A stretch of 64,000 bases of DNA, taken from NCBI RefSeq assembly GCF_004354085.1, contig NZ_SMSE01000001.1, forward strand, positions 171,335 through 235,334. Reading direction: 5' to 3'. The first letter of the stretch is position 1. Every line of letters starts with the position of its first letter. Below the pieces are notes generated by a model, which did no database searches, was not told where the DNA came from, and saw nothing but the letters and a program-made list of their open reading frames with translations. The translations under genes and the position numbers were made by a program. Shown piece after piece: positions 55,159 to 63,571 of the stretch. The stretch is from Seongchinamella unica. Lineage in GTDB: Bacteria; Pseudomonadota; Gammaproteobacteria; Pseudomonadales; Halieaceae.

Positions 55159-55587
55159 ATGAGTAGGATTGAAGAAGAACTGGCCCTGCAAAAACTCATG
55201 GCGCGCTATGTGGACGCGGCCAATCGACGGGACGGTGAAGCCTGGGCGACGACCTGGGCGGAGGACGGCTGCTGGAATCTGATGGGCATGGAGGTCACTG
55301 GCCGTGACAACATTCTGCAACTGTGGCAGCAGGTGGTCGCGGGATTCGAATTTGCCATCCTGATGCCCAGCTCACACCTGTTCCAGGTCGAGGGCGAACG
55401 GGCGAGCGGGCACTGGTACCTGCAGGAATTTACCCGCGACCTGCAGGGTGAGAAGTTTGCCGCCATGAGTCGCTACCTGGACGAATACGTAAAAGTAGAC
55501 GGCCAGTGGCTGTTCCAGTCCCGGCGTTACGATTTTCTCTATCGCGGGCCGGCGGATCTCAGCGGCGACTTCACGGCGCTGCCCTGA
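55159..55587 (+). CDS. SnoaL-like/NTF2-like protein, copy 2
   Basis: A 142-residue cone-shaped barrel protein of the SnoaL_4 type, with MARYVDAANRRDGEAWATTWAEDG at the N-terminus. It is distant from copy 1 (44550). Possible roles are isomerase, dehydratase or binding protein. It is divergent from the carotenoid oxygenase operon, so it shares site C, and it converges on the MDR reductase gene. Confidence 0.85.
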   Translation: MSRIEEELALQKLMARYVDAANRRDGEAWATTWAEDGCWNLMGMEVTGRDNILQLWQQVVAGFEFAILMPSSHLFQVEGERASGHWYLQEFTRDLQGEKFAAMSRYLDEYVKVDGQWLFQSRRYDFLYRGPADLSGDFTALP

Positions 55588-55592
55588 GCGGG

Positions 55593-56609
55593 CTATTCCT
55601 CGGGAATGCGCAGCACCAGTTTGCCCTGGTTGCTGCCGTTGAACAGGCGCAGGAAGCCAGGCAACACGTTGTCCAGGCCGTCGATAATCTCCTCCCTCGA
55701 CTGTAGCTTGCCGTCCATTACCCACTGGGCAAGTTGCGCAACACCCTCGGGAAAGCGCTCCAGAAAGTCCAGCACCACGAACCCCCGCAGGGTTACGCTC
55801 CGTGCCACCAGTTGCCACAGGTTCTTCAGGTGGGGGACCTCGTCCGCGTTATACGAAGCGATCCAGCCACACACCACCACCCGACCAAACCGATTCATCT
55901 GCCGCAGGGCGGCGTCGAGTATCTCACCGCCCACATTGTCAAAATACACGTCGACACCATCCGGACAGGCGGCGGCAATCGCCTGGCGGTAATCGCCGCA
56001 GGTTTTATAGTTGATCGCGGCGTCAAACCCCAGTTCGCCGGTAAGCCAGTTGCACTTGGCCTCGCTACCGGCCATGCCGACCACACGGCAGCCCTGCATT
56101 TTGGCGATTTGCCCCACCACCGAGCCCACGGCGCCGGCAGCGGCACTCACCAGCACGGTCTCGCCGGCTTTGGGCTGGCCGATTTCCAGCAGACCGAAAT
56201 ACGCGGTAAGCCCGGTGGGGCCAAGCACACCGAGAAACTGACTCAGGGGAATGCCCAGGGTCTCATCGAGCTTGTTCAAGGTGGCGCCCTGCACCTGGGT
56301 GTAGGCCTCCCAGCCGCCCATGGTCATCGCCACATCACCCACTGCGAAGTCTTTGTGCGCCGATGCCACTACCCGACCGATAACCGAAGCCCGGACCACA
56401 TCCCCCAGCACAATCGGCTCGATGTAATTGGGCTCATCCGACATCCAGCCGCGTATCGCCGGGTCCAGGGAGATATACAGGTTGCGCAGGCGAACTTCGC
56501 CCGCGCCAAGGGCAGGCAGCGGCACCTCGCGAACCGGCACGTTCGCCGTGGTGGGTTCGCCTGCAGGACGCGACGCCAGGTAGTACTGACGGTTCAGGGT
56601 TTCAGTCAT
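55593..56609 (-). CDS. NADP-dependent MDR reductase (CurA/2-alkenal reductase-like)
   Basis: A 338-residue zinc-free MDR enzyme. The N-terminal YYLASRPAGEPT, the Rossmann motif AAAGAVGSVVGQIAKMQGC and VYFDNVGGEILDA are diagnostic of the leukotriene B4 12-hydroxydehydrogenase/YncB/CurA group, which reduce conjugated enones. Double-bond reduction of an intermediate is probable. It shares the intergenic promoter region, with site D, with the ABM-molybdoenzyme operon. Confidence 0.93.
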   Translation of the reverse strand: MTETLNRQYYLASRPAGEPTTANVPVREVPLPALGAGEVRLRNLYISLDPAIRGWMSDEPNYIEPIVLGDVVRASVIGRVVASAHKDFAVGDVAMTMGGWEAYTQVQGATLNKLDETLGIPLSQFLGVLGPTGLTAYFGLLEIGQPKAGETVLVSAAAGAVGSVVGQIAKMQGCRVVGMAGSEAKCNWLTGELGFDAAINYKTCGDYRQAIAAACPDGVDVYFDNVGGEILDAALRQMNRFGRVVVCGWIASYNADEVPHLKNLWQLVARSVTLRGFVVLDFLERFPEGVAQLAQWVMDGKLQSREEIIDGLDNVLPGFLRLFNGSNQGKLVLRIPEE

Positions 56610-56661
56610 GGCTGCACGGCCTTATGCCTGGGGAGATTGCGGGCAACATAGCCGCTCACAA

Positions 56662-56686
56662 AAAAGCAGTCAACCCTGATTGTTTT
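56662..56686. promoter_or_regulatory. Cluster operator site D
   Basis: AAAAG-CAG-TCAACC-CTG-ATTGTTTT. Strict CAG-N6-CTG core; the right arm CTGATTGTTTT is repeated exactly in site E (on the other strand). It lies 53 bp upstream of the MDR reductase start in the divergent gap. Confidence 0.5.
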
Positions 56687-56760
56687 CAATCATCGATTCT
56701 GCTACTTTCAATTTCCACCTGATCTATCACTCTGTAAGCAAGATCACAGGAAAATACGCC

Positions 56761-57105
56761 ATGACCGTCATCATTGCAGGCACACTGGACATTCCCGGCG
56801 GCGAGCGCGACCAGGCACTGGCCGAAGCGGCGGACCTGATCGGCGAAACCCGCTCACAGGAAGGCTGCCAGCACTACGTCTGGTCGGCGGACCCAGTCTC
56901 GGCTACCCGGGTATACGTCTACGAATACTGGACCTCGGTCGAGTCGCTGGCGGCCCACCTGGCGGGGCCTTTTTACAGCCGGATGCTGGAACTGCTGGGC
57001 AAGTACCCGACCCAGAATGTGCAGATATCCAAGTTCCGTATCGACCTGGAAGAACCCGTGTATGACCCCCAGGGCCGCCCGCGGGCTGATTTTTTTACCG
57101 AGTAA
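56761..57105 (+). CDS. Antibiotic biosynthesis monooxygenase (ABM) family protein
   Basis: A 114-residue protein from the ATG at 56761 (AGGA upstream); upstream in-frame ATGs lack a ribosome site. TRSQEGCQHYVWSADPVSATRVYVYEYWTSVESLAAHL is the ABM/ferredoxin-like dimer fold. Members act as small cofactor-free oxygenases or as stress proteins. It precedes the molybdopterin enzyme by 15 bp and is presumably co-transcribed. Confidence 0.83.
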   Translation: MTVIIAGTLDIPGGERDQALAEAADLIGETRSQEGCQHYVWSADPVSATRVYVYEYWTSVESLAAHLAGPFYSRMLELLGKYPTQNVQISKFRIDLEEPVYDPQGRPRADFFTE

Positions 57106-57120
57106 ACCCGGAGGCACCCC

Positions 57121-59286
57121 TTGGCGACTGAGCAAGTCAAAACCTACTGTCGATTCTGTCACGCCTACTGCCCGATGGTGGCCACGGTGGAAGACAATCG
57201 CCTGATCGCCATTGGCCCGGATACCGACAACGAAATCTACGGCGGCTATACCTGTGTCAAGGGAAGGCAGATGCTGGAGCAGATCTACCACCCACAGCGA
57301 CTTGAGCGATCACAGAAACGGCTGCCCGACGGCAGCTTCACCGCCATCGACAGCCAGACCGCCATGGATGAAATTGCCGACCGGCTCCAGACCATCCTGG
57401 CGAAATACGGCCCCCGCAGCATTGCCAGCTACAACGGTACCTACTCATTCCAGAATTCCGCCGCCCACGGCATGGCCCGCGCTTTTCACGCGGCGATTGG
57501 CTCCCCCAATTACTTCACCAGCGTGACCATCGACCAGCCCGCCAAGGTCGCCATCGCCCCTGCGCGCATGGGCTGGTGGAATGCGGGCTCGCATATGTGG
57601 AGCGACTCCGACGTTGCCCTGGTCATCGGCAACAACACACTGATATCGCACTTCTCGGTGCCCGGGGGCGTGCCGTCTTTCAGCCCAGCCAACGCCCTTC
57701 GTGAGGGGCGCAAGCGCGGCCTCAAGCTGATTGTCATCGACCCGCGCAAGTCAGAGGTCGCCGCCAGGGCGGACCTGCACCTGCAGGTGCGGCCGGGGCA
57801 GGATGCCGCCCTGCTGGCGGCCATCATCCAGGTCATCATCCGCGAGGACCTGTACGACAGGGCGTTTTGCGCGCAGCACACCAGGGGCCTGGCAGAACTG
57901 GACGCCGCCACCCGGCGCTTCAGCCCGGAGGCGGCCGCGGCGGCCACTGATATTCCGGTTGCGCAGGTTTACCAGGCCGCGAGGCTGTTTGCAGCGGGCC
58001 CGCGTGGGTCTGCCGTCACCGGTACCGGCCCCGAAATGGGGCCGCACCCCAACCTGGTGCAGCATTTATCACTGGCACTGAATGCCATTTGCGGGCGCCA
58101 CTACCGGGCGGGGGAACGCGTCCCCAATCCAGGTGTGCTGGCGCCACCGGCGCCCCGCCACGCCCAGGCAACCTCGCCGCAACCGCAGTGGCTGACTGAG
58201 GGTGTGGCCAGCCGGGTGGCGCCGGACATCCACGAAACCGTGGTGCTGTCGCCCTATGGTCCGGTCAGGGAGATGCCCACGGCGCTGGCCGCCGATGAAA
58301 TGCTGACCCCCGGCGAGGGACAGATCAAGGCGCTGATCTGTGTCGGTGGTAATCCCCTGCTCGCCTGGCCGGATCAGGAGAAAACCCACCGGGCCCTGGC
58401 AGGCCTGGACTTACTGGTCTGCATCGACGTGAAAATGGCGGCGACCGCACAAATGGCAGACTATGTGCTCGCGCCCAAAATTTGCCTGGAGCGCGAAGAC
58501 GTTACCCTGCTCACCGACATCTGGTACGACAAACCCTATAGCCAGTACACCCCGGCGGTGGTTCAGTCCCGGGGTGATGAAATCGAGGAATGGCAGATAT
58601 TCTGGGAGCTGGCGAGGCGCATGGGATTGGAACTCGAACTCAACGGCGAGCCCGTCCACATGGGCCGTCTGCCGCAAAAGCTGGAGCTGTTGCAGAGCAT
58701 CACCCGGGGGTCTCGGGTACCGATAGAGGAGATTGCCAGCAAACCCGGGGGCCATGTGCAGGACGTTGAGGACGTCATTGCCCTGCCGGCGGACCCGGAA
58801 ACGGCGGGCCACCTGCAACTGTTTCCCGAGGGCCTGGAGGAAGAACTTGCAGCGGCATTCGACGATATGCACGTCGACGCTGACGGTGACTATCCCCAGT
58901 TGCTGGTCAGCCGTCGCATGAAGTACACCCATAATTCCACCGGACCGGAGTTTAGCCTGCTGCGTGCTAAAAACAGCCACAACCCGGCGTATATGCACTC
59001 CAGTGAACTGGAAAAACTGGGCATAGCCGATGGCGACCTGGTCGAAGTCCGCTCGCGACACGGGGCCATTCCGGCAATCGCCGCAGCCAGCGATGACATC
59101 AAGCCCGGCGTCGTATCCATGTCCCACAGCTGGGGCGGCAGCCCCGATCCGGCACAGCAGGTGGACAGCAAAGTGCGGGAGATGGGCAGCAACACCAACC
59201 GGTTGATCGACAATCGCCAGCACACGGAGCGCTATTCAGCCATGCCGCGGCTCAGTACCGTGCCGGTTCGCATTTCCAGGCCGTGA
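57121..59286 (+). CDS. Molybdopterin-dependent oxidoreductase (DMSO reductase family)
   Basis: A 721-residue protein starting at TTG with a GGAGG site. Four Cys (10, 13, 17 and 45) match an N-terminal [4Fe-4S] cluster (CRFCHAYCP ... YTCVKG). The length and GNNTLISHFSVPGG-type motifs fit the bis-MGD catalytic subunit group, without a Tat signal, so probably cytoplasmic. No FeS or membrane subunit gene is adjacent, hence it is a stand-alone catalytic subunit. The reaction is unknown; C-H hydroxylation of the substrate is a possibility. Confidence 0.88.
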   Translation: MATEQVKTYCRFCHAYCPMVATVEDNRLIAIGPDTDNEIYGGYTCVKGRQMLEQIYHPQRLERSQKRLPDGSFTAIDSQTAMDEIADRLQTILAKYGPRSIASYNGTYSFQNSAAHGMARAFHAAIGSPNYFTSVTIDQPAKVAIAPARMGWWNAGSHMWSDSDVALVIGNNTLISHFSVPGGVPSFSPANALREGRKRGLKLIVIDPRKSEVAARADLHLQVRPGQDAALLAAIIQVIIREDLYDRAFCAQHTRGLAELDAATRRFSPEAAAAATDIPVAQVYQAARLFAAGPRGSAVTGTGPEMGPHPNLVQHLSLALNAICGRHYRAGERVPNPGVLAPPAPRHAQATSPQPQWLTEGVASRVAPDIHETVVLSPYGPVREMPTALAADEMLTPGEGQIKALICVGGNPLLAWPDQEKTHRALAGLDLLVCIDVKMAATAQMADYVLAPKICLEREDVTLLTDIWYDKPYSQYTPAVVQSRGDEIEEWQIFWELARRMGLELELNGEPVHMGRLPQKLELLQSITRGSRVPIEEIASKPGGHVQDVEDVIALPADPETAGHLQLFPEGLEEELAAAFDDMHVDADGDYPQLLVSRRMKYTHNSTGPEFSLLRAKNSHNPAYMHSSELEKLGIADGDLVEVRSRHGAIPAIAAASDDIKPGVVSMSHSWGGSPDPAQQVDSKVREMGSNTNRLIDNRQHTERYSAMPRLSTVPVRISRP

Positions 59287-59369
59287 TGAAACAGCCCCGG
59301 CGCCGGCAGCCAAATAGCTACAGCCGGAGCAGGGATTCAGTTACAATCCTGCCTTGAGTGGTCCTGTTT

Positions 59370-59389
59370 TAAACCGGCGATCCGGTTTA
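59370..59389. promoter_or_regulatory. 20-bp palindrome upstream of the TetR gene
   Basis: TAAACCGGCGATCCGGTTTA: perfect 8-bp arms around CGAT, 19 bp before the TetR ATG. It is preceded by CCTGTTTT, which resembles half of the cluster operator. A possible autoregulatory site; it is not preceded or followed by a strong T tract, so it is not an obvious terminator. Confidence 0.45.
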
Positions 59390-59408
59390 CATTAAAAGTG
59401 GAGCGGCA

Positions 59409-60083
59409 ATGGCCAGCGGCAACGACAAATCAAGGCAACAAGACCAGGACATCAGCTGGCAGGCACAGAAGAGCGCCATGACCCGCGACCGCATTCTCGA
59501 TGCGGCCATCAATTGCTTTATCGAGCTGGGTTACACCAACGTCACTACCGCCAAGGTGGCGAGCGTTGCCGGCGTCTCCCGCGGGGCCATGCTGCACCAC
59601 TTCCCCTCCAAGACCGAACTGATACAGGCCGCGGTGGAATACCTCCACGACAGACTGCTGGAGGACTACACCGAGCGGGTCAAGAGCATTTCACCCCGGC
59701 TGAAGGGCAGCAAATTCCGCCGCGCCGGCATCGATGCCTACTGGCAGCACCTCACCGGTGACCTGTTCACCGCCTACCATGAGCTGTGCGTTGCCGGCCG
59801 CACCGATGCCGAGCTGAAGGACATCCTGGAAACCTCCAGCGCCAAGTTCGACAAGCATGTGCAGGAGTCAAATGCGGAGTTGTTCAAGGAGTGGCAGGGC
59901 ACGGGCGACCGTTTCCTGCTGGCCATGGATGTGACCAAGTTCATGATGGAAGGGATGGCCGTGGGGCAGCTGGTCACCAACCGCGAAGCACGGGTAAACC
60001 GCCTGCTGGACTACCTGGCCGACCGCCTGGAAGAGATTTTCGAGGAAGGCTCAACCGGCGCTATTGGCCGTCACTCCTCCTGA
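59409..60083 (+). CDS. TetR/AcrR family transcriptional regulator
   Basis: A 224-residue regulator. The N-terminal HTH is RDRILDAAINCFIELGYTNVTTAKVASVAGVSRGAMLHHFPSKTELI; the ligand domain has no recognised signature. It lies inside the catabolic cluster between the molybdoenzyme and an acyl-CoA dehydrogenase, and is the obvious candidate to bind the recurring AAAACAG-N6-CTGTTTT-like sites. Confidence 0.95.
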   Translation: MASGNDKSRQQDQDISWQAQKSAMTRDRILDAAINCFIELGYTNVTTAKVASVAGVSRGAMLHHFPSKTELIQAAVEYLHDRLLEDYTERVKSISPRLKGSKFRRAGIDAYWQHLTGDLFTAYHELCVAGRTDAELKDILETSSAKFDKHVQESNAELFKEWQGTGDRFLLAMDVTKFMMEGMAVGQLVTNREARVNRLLDYLADRLEEIFEEGSTGAIGRHSS

Positions 60084-60087
60084 CACC

Positions 60088-61209
60088 TCAGGCTGCCTGC
60101 AGCTGGATGTAGCGCTGCAGGTGGTAGTCCCCGTCGCCGTATAGCTTGGCCAGCAACAGCAAACGCTTGAACAGGTGACTGACAATAAGCTCATCGGTCA
60201 TGCCTATGCCGCCGTGCAGTTGCACGGATTCATGAGCGATAAACCGCCCCGCCTCGCCCAGCTTCACCTTCAGCGCCGCGCAGGCGGCGGGCGCGCTCTC
60301 ATTCCCTTCGTCCAGCAGAATCGCCGCGTTGTAGAGCAGCGAGCGGGTCTCTTCCAGCTTCAGGTACATGTCGGCCATGCGATGCTGCAGGGCCTGGAAC
60401 TTACCGATGGGCTGGCCAAACTGTTCGCGGGTTTTGCAATACGCTACCGTAGTATCCAGCAGCACCTGCATCGCCCCCAGCGACTCCGCCCCCAGGGCGA
60501 CAATTGCGCGGTTCAGCACCTGCTCAAGAACGGCGACTGACTGCCCCGGCTGCCCCAGTACATTGCCTGCCGGCACGGCCACGTTCTCCAGCAACAGCGC
60601 CGCGCCCCGGCTGCCATCGACGGCGGTAAAGGGCCGCCTGCCAAGGCCCGGCGAGTCAGCCGGGACCACCAACAGCCCCAGTTCGTCCGAATCCAGGCGC
60701 GCGGTAACGATAAAGTTGTCCGCCACATGGCCGTTGAAGACCGTGGTCTTGCTGCCGGATACCCGATAACCGTCCCCTTCTGTCACCGCCCGGGTGGTGA
60801 CCGATTCCAGGTCGAAACCGCTGGCGGCTTCGGCCGGGGCAAACGCCCACTGGCTATCACCATGGAGCAAACCCGGCATCCATTGCTCCTGTTGCGCGTC
60901 GCTGCCGGCCTGGCTCAGGATGCCGCCACAGGTCACCACACAGTGCAGGTAGGGTTCCCGCACCAGGCCCTTGCCCAGGGCTTCACTGAACACCATCAGG
61001 TCGGTCACGCTGCCACCAAGACCACCGCTCGCTTCCGCAAAAGGCAACGCCAGCCAACCCAGTTCAGCAAAGGTTTGCCAGCACTGTGCGTCATAACCCG
61101 TTTGCGTCCTGCTCAGTCGCCGGTGGCGATCGACACCGCCGTGATCGGCAACGTATTTCTCCACGCTCTCGCGCAGCAGTAATTGTTCTTCAGAGAGGGA
61201 AAAGTTCAC
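60088..61209 (-). CDS. Acyl-CoA dehydrogenase
   Basis: A 373-residue FAD enzyme with FAELGWLALPFAEASGGLGGS, TREQFGQPIGKFQALQHRMADMYLKLEETRSLLYNAA and QLHGGIGMTDE. It resembles the small partner of the ACAD pair at 37673 more than the large one, and may dimerise with another subunit. It converges with TetR 5 bp away and diverges from the nitroreductase operon across site E. Confidence 0.9.
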   Translation of the reverse strand: MNFSLSEEQLLLRESVEKYVADHGGVDRHRRLSRTQTGYDAQCWQTFAELGWLALPFAEASGGLGGSVTDLMVFSEALGKGLVREPYLHCVVTCGGILSQAGSDAQQEQWMPGLLHGDSQWAFAPAEAASGFDLESVTTRAVTEGDGYRVSGSKTTVFNGHVADNFIVTARLDSDELGLLVVPADSPGLGRRPFTAVDGSRGAALLLENVAVPAGNVLGQPGQSVAVLEQVLNRAIVALGAESLGAMQVLLDTTVAYCKTREQFGQPIGKFQALQHRMADMYLKLEETRSLLYNAAILLDEGNESAPAACAALKVKLGEAGRFIAHESVQLHGGIGMTDELIVSHLFKRLLLLAKLYGDGDYHLQRYIQLQAA

Positions 61210-61260
61210 TCTTGGCTCCGGCAGTCAGCACAGGCCTAATGCTAACAATCGCCCTCCTAT

Positions 61261-61285
61261 AAAACAATCAGTCACTACTGTTTTA
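61261..61285. promoter_or_regulatory. Cluster operator site E
   Basis: AAAACAAT-CAG-TCACTA-CTG-TTTTATT. Strict CAG-N6-CTG core; on the other strand its CTGATTGTTTT equals site D. It lies in the 125-bp gap between the divergent acyl-CoA dehydrogenase and nitroreductase genes. Confidence 0.55.
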
Positions 61286-61334
61286 TTAAAGAATCGGGTA
61301 CCCTGTGCACAGCCACCAACCGGGAGCAAGGCCC

Positions 61335-61991
61335 ATGGTAAAGCTGAACCTGAGTGCAGACGAAGTGCTGACCACAACCCGCGCCGTGCGCAAGCGGCTG
61401 GACCTGGACCGACCAGTGGAAATGGAGGTACTGCGCGAATGCCTGGAAATCGCCCAGCAGGCGCCTTCCGGCTCCAACGCCCAGGGATGGCATTTTGTGC
61501 TGCTGACCGACAGTGAGAAAATCAAGACCATCGCCGGCTACTATCAACAGGCTTTCGCCGAGTACGAAACAGGGCCTGCCCAACCCACCTTACTGCACAC
61601 TGAAGACCCGGAAATGGCCCGGGTGCAGCAGAGGGTACTCGGGTCCGCCCAATACCTGGCGGCCAATATGGGAAGAGTGCCGGCCATGCTTATTCCCTGC
61701 ATGAGCGGCAGGCCTGACAACCCCGAACTGCCGCCGGGGATCATCGCCGGCATGTACGGCTCGGTAATCCCCGCCGTATGGAGCTTTATGCTGGCGGCGC
61801 GCGAACGCGGCCTCGGCACCTGCTGGACAACCCTGCACCTGAAACACGAACAGGAGGTGGCCGCGCTGCTGCAGATTCCTGCCGGCTACTCTCAGGTGGC
61901 GCTAATCCCCATTGCCTACACCCGGGGAACCCAGTTCCAGCCCGCACCGCGGCTGCCGCTGGACCCGGCCATTCACATCAATGGCTGGTAA
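61335..61991 (+). CDS. Nitroreductase-family flavoprotein
   Basis: A 218-residue FMN protein from the ATG at 61335. TTTRAVRKRLDLDRPVE, CLEIAQQAPSGSNAQGWHFV and the C-terminal GTCWTTLHLKHEQEVAALLQIP are the nitroreductase fold signatures. Many cluster-encoded members reduce enones or quinones rather than nitro groups. First of a four-gene operon with two MaoC-like genes and a GFA protein. Confidence 0.9.
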   Translation: MVKLNLSADEVLTTTRAVRKRLDLDRPVEMEVLRECLEIAQQAPSGSNAQGWHFVLLTDSEKIKTIAGYYQQAFAEYETGPAQPTLLHTEDPEMARVQQRVLGSAQYLAANMGRVPAMLIPCMSGRPDNPELPPGIIAGMYGSVIPAVWSFMLAARERGLGTCWTTLHLKHEQEVAALLQIPAGYSQVALIPIAYTRGTQFQPAPRLPLDPAIHINGW

Positions 61992-62134
61992 GCGGACATC
62001 TGGACAATGACCGCAGAGCAAACACCCCCGGCCTGTTGCAATGGCTGCCAACGCCGCCCGGGGGAGAATGGCGCGCCGGCTGGGCGACGCTGGCGGCAGG
62101 CCGCTGTGCCATTCTCGCCGGAAGGGCGGTAGTC

Positions 62135-62587
62135 ATGGCTCGCCACCCGGTGCCCGCCGCAGCCGATATCGAGGCGCTCGCCGGACACCGATTTCCCGGC
62201 GGCACGTATCGCATTGCCCACTGGGAAAACGTTTTGCTCAGCGGTTGCACCGGTGCCGATTTGCTGCCCGACGGCATCGCCCACCCCAGCGCCCTGTTTC
62301 ACCTGCCCATTGCCGGCAGTGGCACCAGCATTGCCGAGATGTTTGCGCTTGGTCAGGCGGAGTCAGACCTCTCTATCATGATTGAGAGCTACGACTGGGA
62401 ATTCTTCCAGCCCCTGCGCGAGGAAACCGACTACCGGGTAGAGGGAAAGATTCATTCCGCCGAGCGCATCCAGGAACAGGACCGGGAATACGACCGTATC
62501 CAGTTTTGCTTTGCGGTGAGCCTGGCCTCCGGCGAACCCGTCGCCCGCTCGGTGGTCACCTGGCATTACACGAGGAATACGTTGTGA
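62135..62587 (+). CDS. MaoC/FAS1-like dehydratase, N-terminal-type partner
   Basis: A 150-residue hotdog-like protein. The open frame begins at 61778 inside the nitroreductase, so the start is inferred; the ATG at 62135 has GGAAGG 8 nt upstream, but a TTG at 62036 cannot be excluded. Features are RIAHWENVLLSGCTGADLLPDGIAHPSALFH and YDWEFFQPLREETDYRVEGKI. It shows no clear D-x4-H active site, as expected of the non-catalytic half of a two-subunit hydratase; the next gene supplies one. Confidence 0.6.
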   Translation: MARHPVPAAADIEALAGHRFPGGTYRIAHWENVLLSGCTGADLLPDGIAHPSALFHLPIAGSGTSIAEMFALGQAESDLSIMIESYDWEFFQPLREETDYRVEGKIHSAERIQEQDREYDRIQFCFAVSLASGEPVARSVVTWHYTRNTL

Positions 62588-63021
62588 CGGTAGCGGTCGG
62601 CGATCGCATTCCCGAGTGGGTCATGCCCGAGGTCAGCGCTGAACGTATGCGCACCATGGCAGCGCTGCTGCGCGACCCCAATCCACTGCACTGGGACAGG
62701 GACGCAGTGGCGGCCCTACCCCTGGGCCTGGGCCGGCGAACCATCAATCAGGGGCCGCTGGGGCTGGGCTACATGGTCAACATGCTGCATGCCTGGGCTG
62801 GCCCTGGCTGTATTCGCAAAATGGTCACCCGCTTTCCACAGGTGGTGCTGGACGGCGAAACGGTAATCGCCAGGGGCGAGGTCACCGCTGTCGACAACAC
62901 TGGCGACCTCCAGCTGATCGAGTGCAGCATCTGGCTGGAGCACGCCGAGAGAGGCATTCTGCTCGAAGGGGAAGCGACCGTCGTGCGCCCCGGCTCCCAC
63001 CAGCCGCAGGCAGAACCATAA
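62584..63021 (+). CDS. MaoC-like hydratase, catalytic-type partner
   Basis: A 145-residue protein from the GTG at 62584, overlapping the previous stop (GTGA). LLRDPNPLHWDRDAV carries a hydratase-2-like motif with Asp and His. A pair of translationally coupled MaoC proteins suggests a heteromeric hydratase like ChsH1-ChsH2, used for bulky acyl-CoAs. Confidence 0.8.
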   Translation: MTVAVGDRIPEWVMPEVSAERMRTMAALLRDPNPLHWDRDAVAALPLGLGRRTINQGPLGLGYMVNMLHAWAGPGCIRKMVTRFPQVVLDGETVIARGEVTAVDNTGDLQLIECSIWLEHAERGILLEGEATVVRPGSHQPQAEP

Positions 63022-63041
63022 CCAGAAACACGGAGAGAAAC

Positions 63042-63485
63042 ATGAGCTATTCCTGCCAGTGTCCCTGCGGCACTACCCGCTACCAGATTCACGGCGAACC
63101 GATTCTCAGGTTTTACTGCCACTGCACTATCTGCCAGCAGCAGTACCAGGCGCCCTACGTGGATGTATCCCTGTTCAAGCTCAGTGATGTGGACTGGCCT
63201 GAAGGCCAGGAGATCACCTACAGCCGGTTCAAACGCTTTGGCGCGGTCGACCGCGGGCGCTGCCCGGCATGCGACAAGCCCATTCTTTCCAAAATGGGTA
63301 AAGGCGACAAGGCGTTCGCATTCCTGGCGGCGAGAAACTGTGTCAACGCCGGGGACTTACCACCAGCCGACATGCATGTGTTCTATGGCACGCGCACCGC
63401 CGACGTGGAGGACGACCTGCCCAAGTACAATAACGTGTTCAGCAGCCGCTATGCGTTTATCAAACGCATGATGGCCGGGTCCTGA
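63042..63485 (+). CDS. GFA/CENP-V zinc-binding family protein
   Basis: A 147-residue protein with a CGGAGAG ribosome site. Clustered Cys (Cys5, Cys7, Cys9 and Cys26, Cys28, Cys31 in YCHCTIC, and later CPAC) are the zinc ligands of the glutathione-dependent formaldehyde-activating/CENP-V fold. The family often lies in catabolic operons, possibly for glutathione or formaldehyde detoxification. Last gene of the nitroreductase operon; it converges on the carotenoid oxygenase. Confidence 0.87.
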   Translation: MSYSCQCPCGTTRYQIHGEPILRFYCHCTICQQQYQAPYVDVSLFKLSDVDWPEGQEITYSRFKRFGAVDRGRCPACDKPILSKMGKGDKAFAFLAARNCVNAGDLPPADMHVFYGTRTADVEDDLPKYNNVFSSRYAFIKRMMAGS

Positions 63486-63571
63486 CCCCATAGCCAGCGC
63501 CCTGTTACTGCCAAGGGCGCCTGCGGAACAGAGCGCGACGCCACCGGCCTTGCCGCCGCTCGCGGCTATAA

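Noticed and set aside
63498-63521. GCGCCC/GGGCGC stem after the GFA gene
   Set aside because: Six-bp stem with a 12-nt loop and no T tract; not convincing as a terminator.
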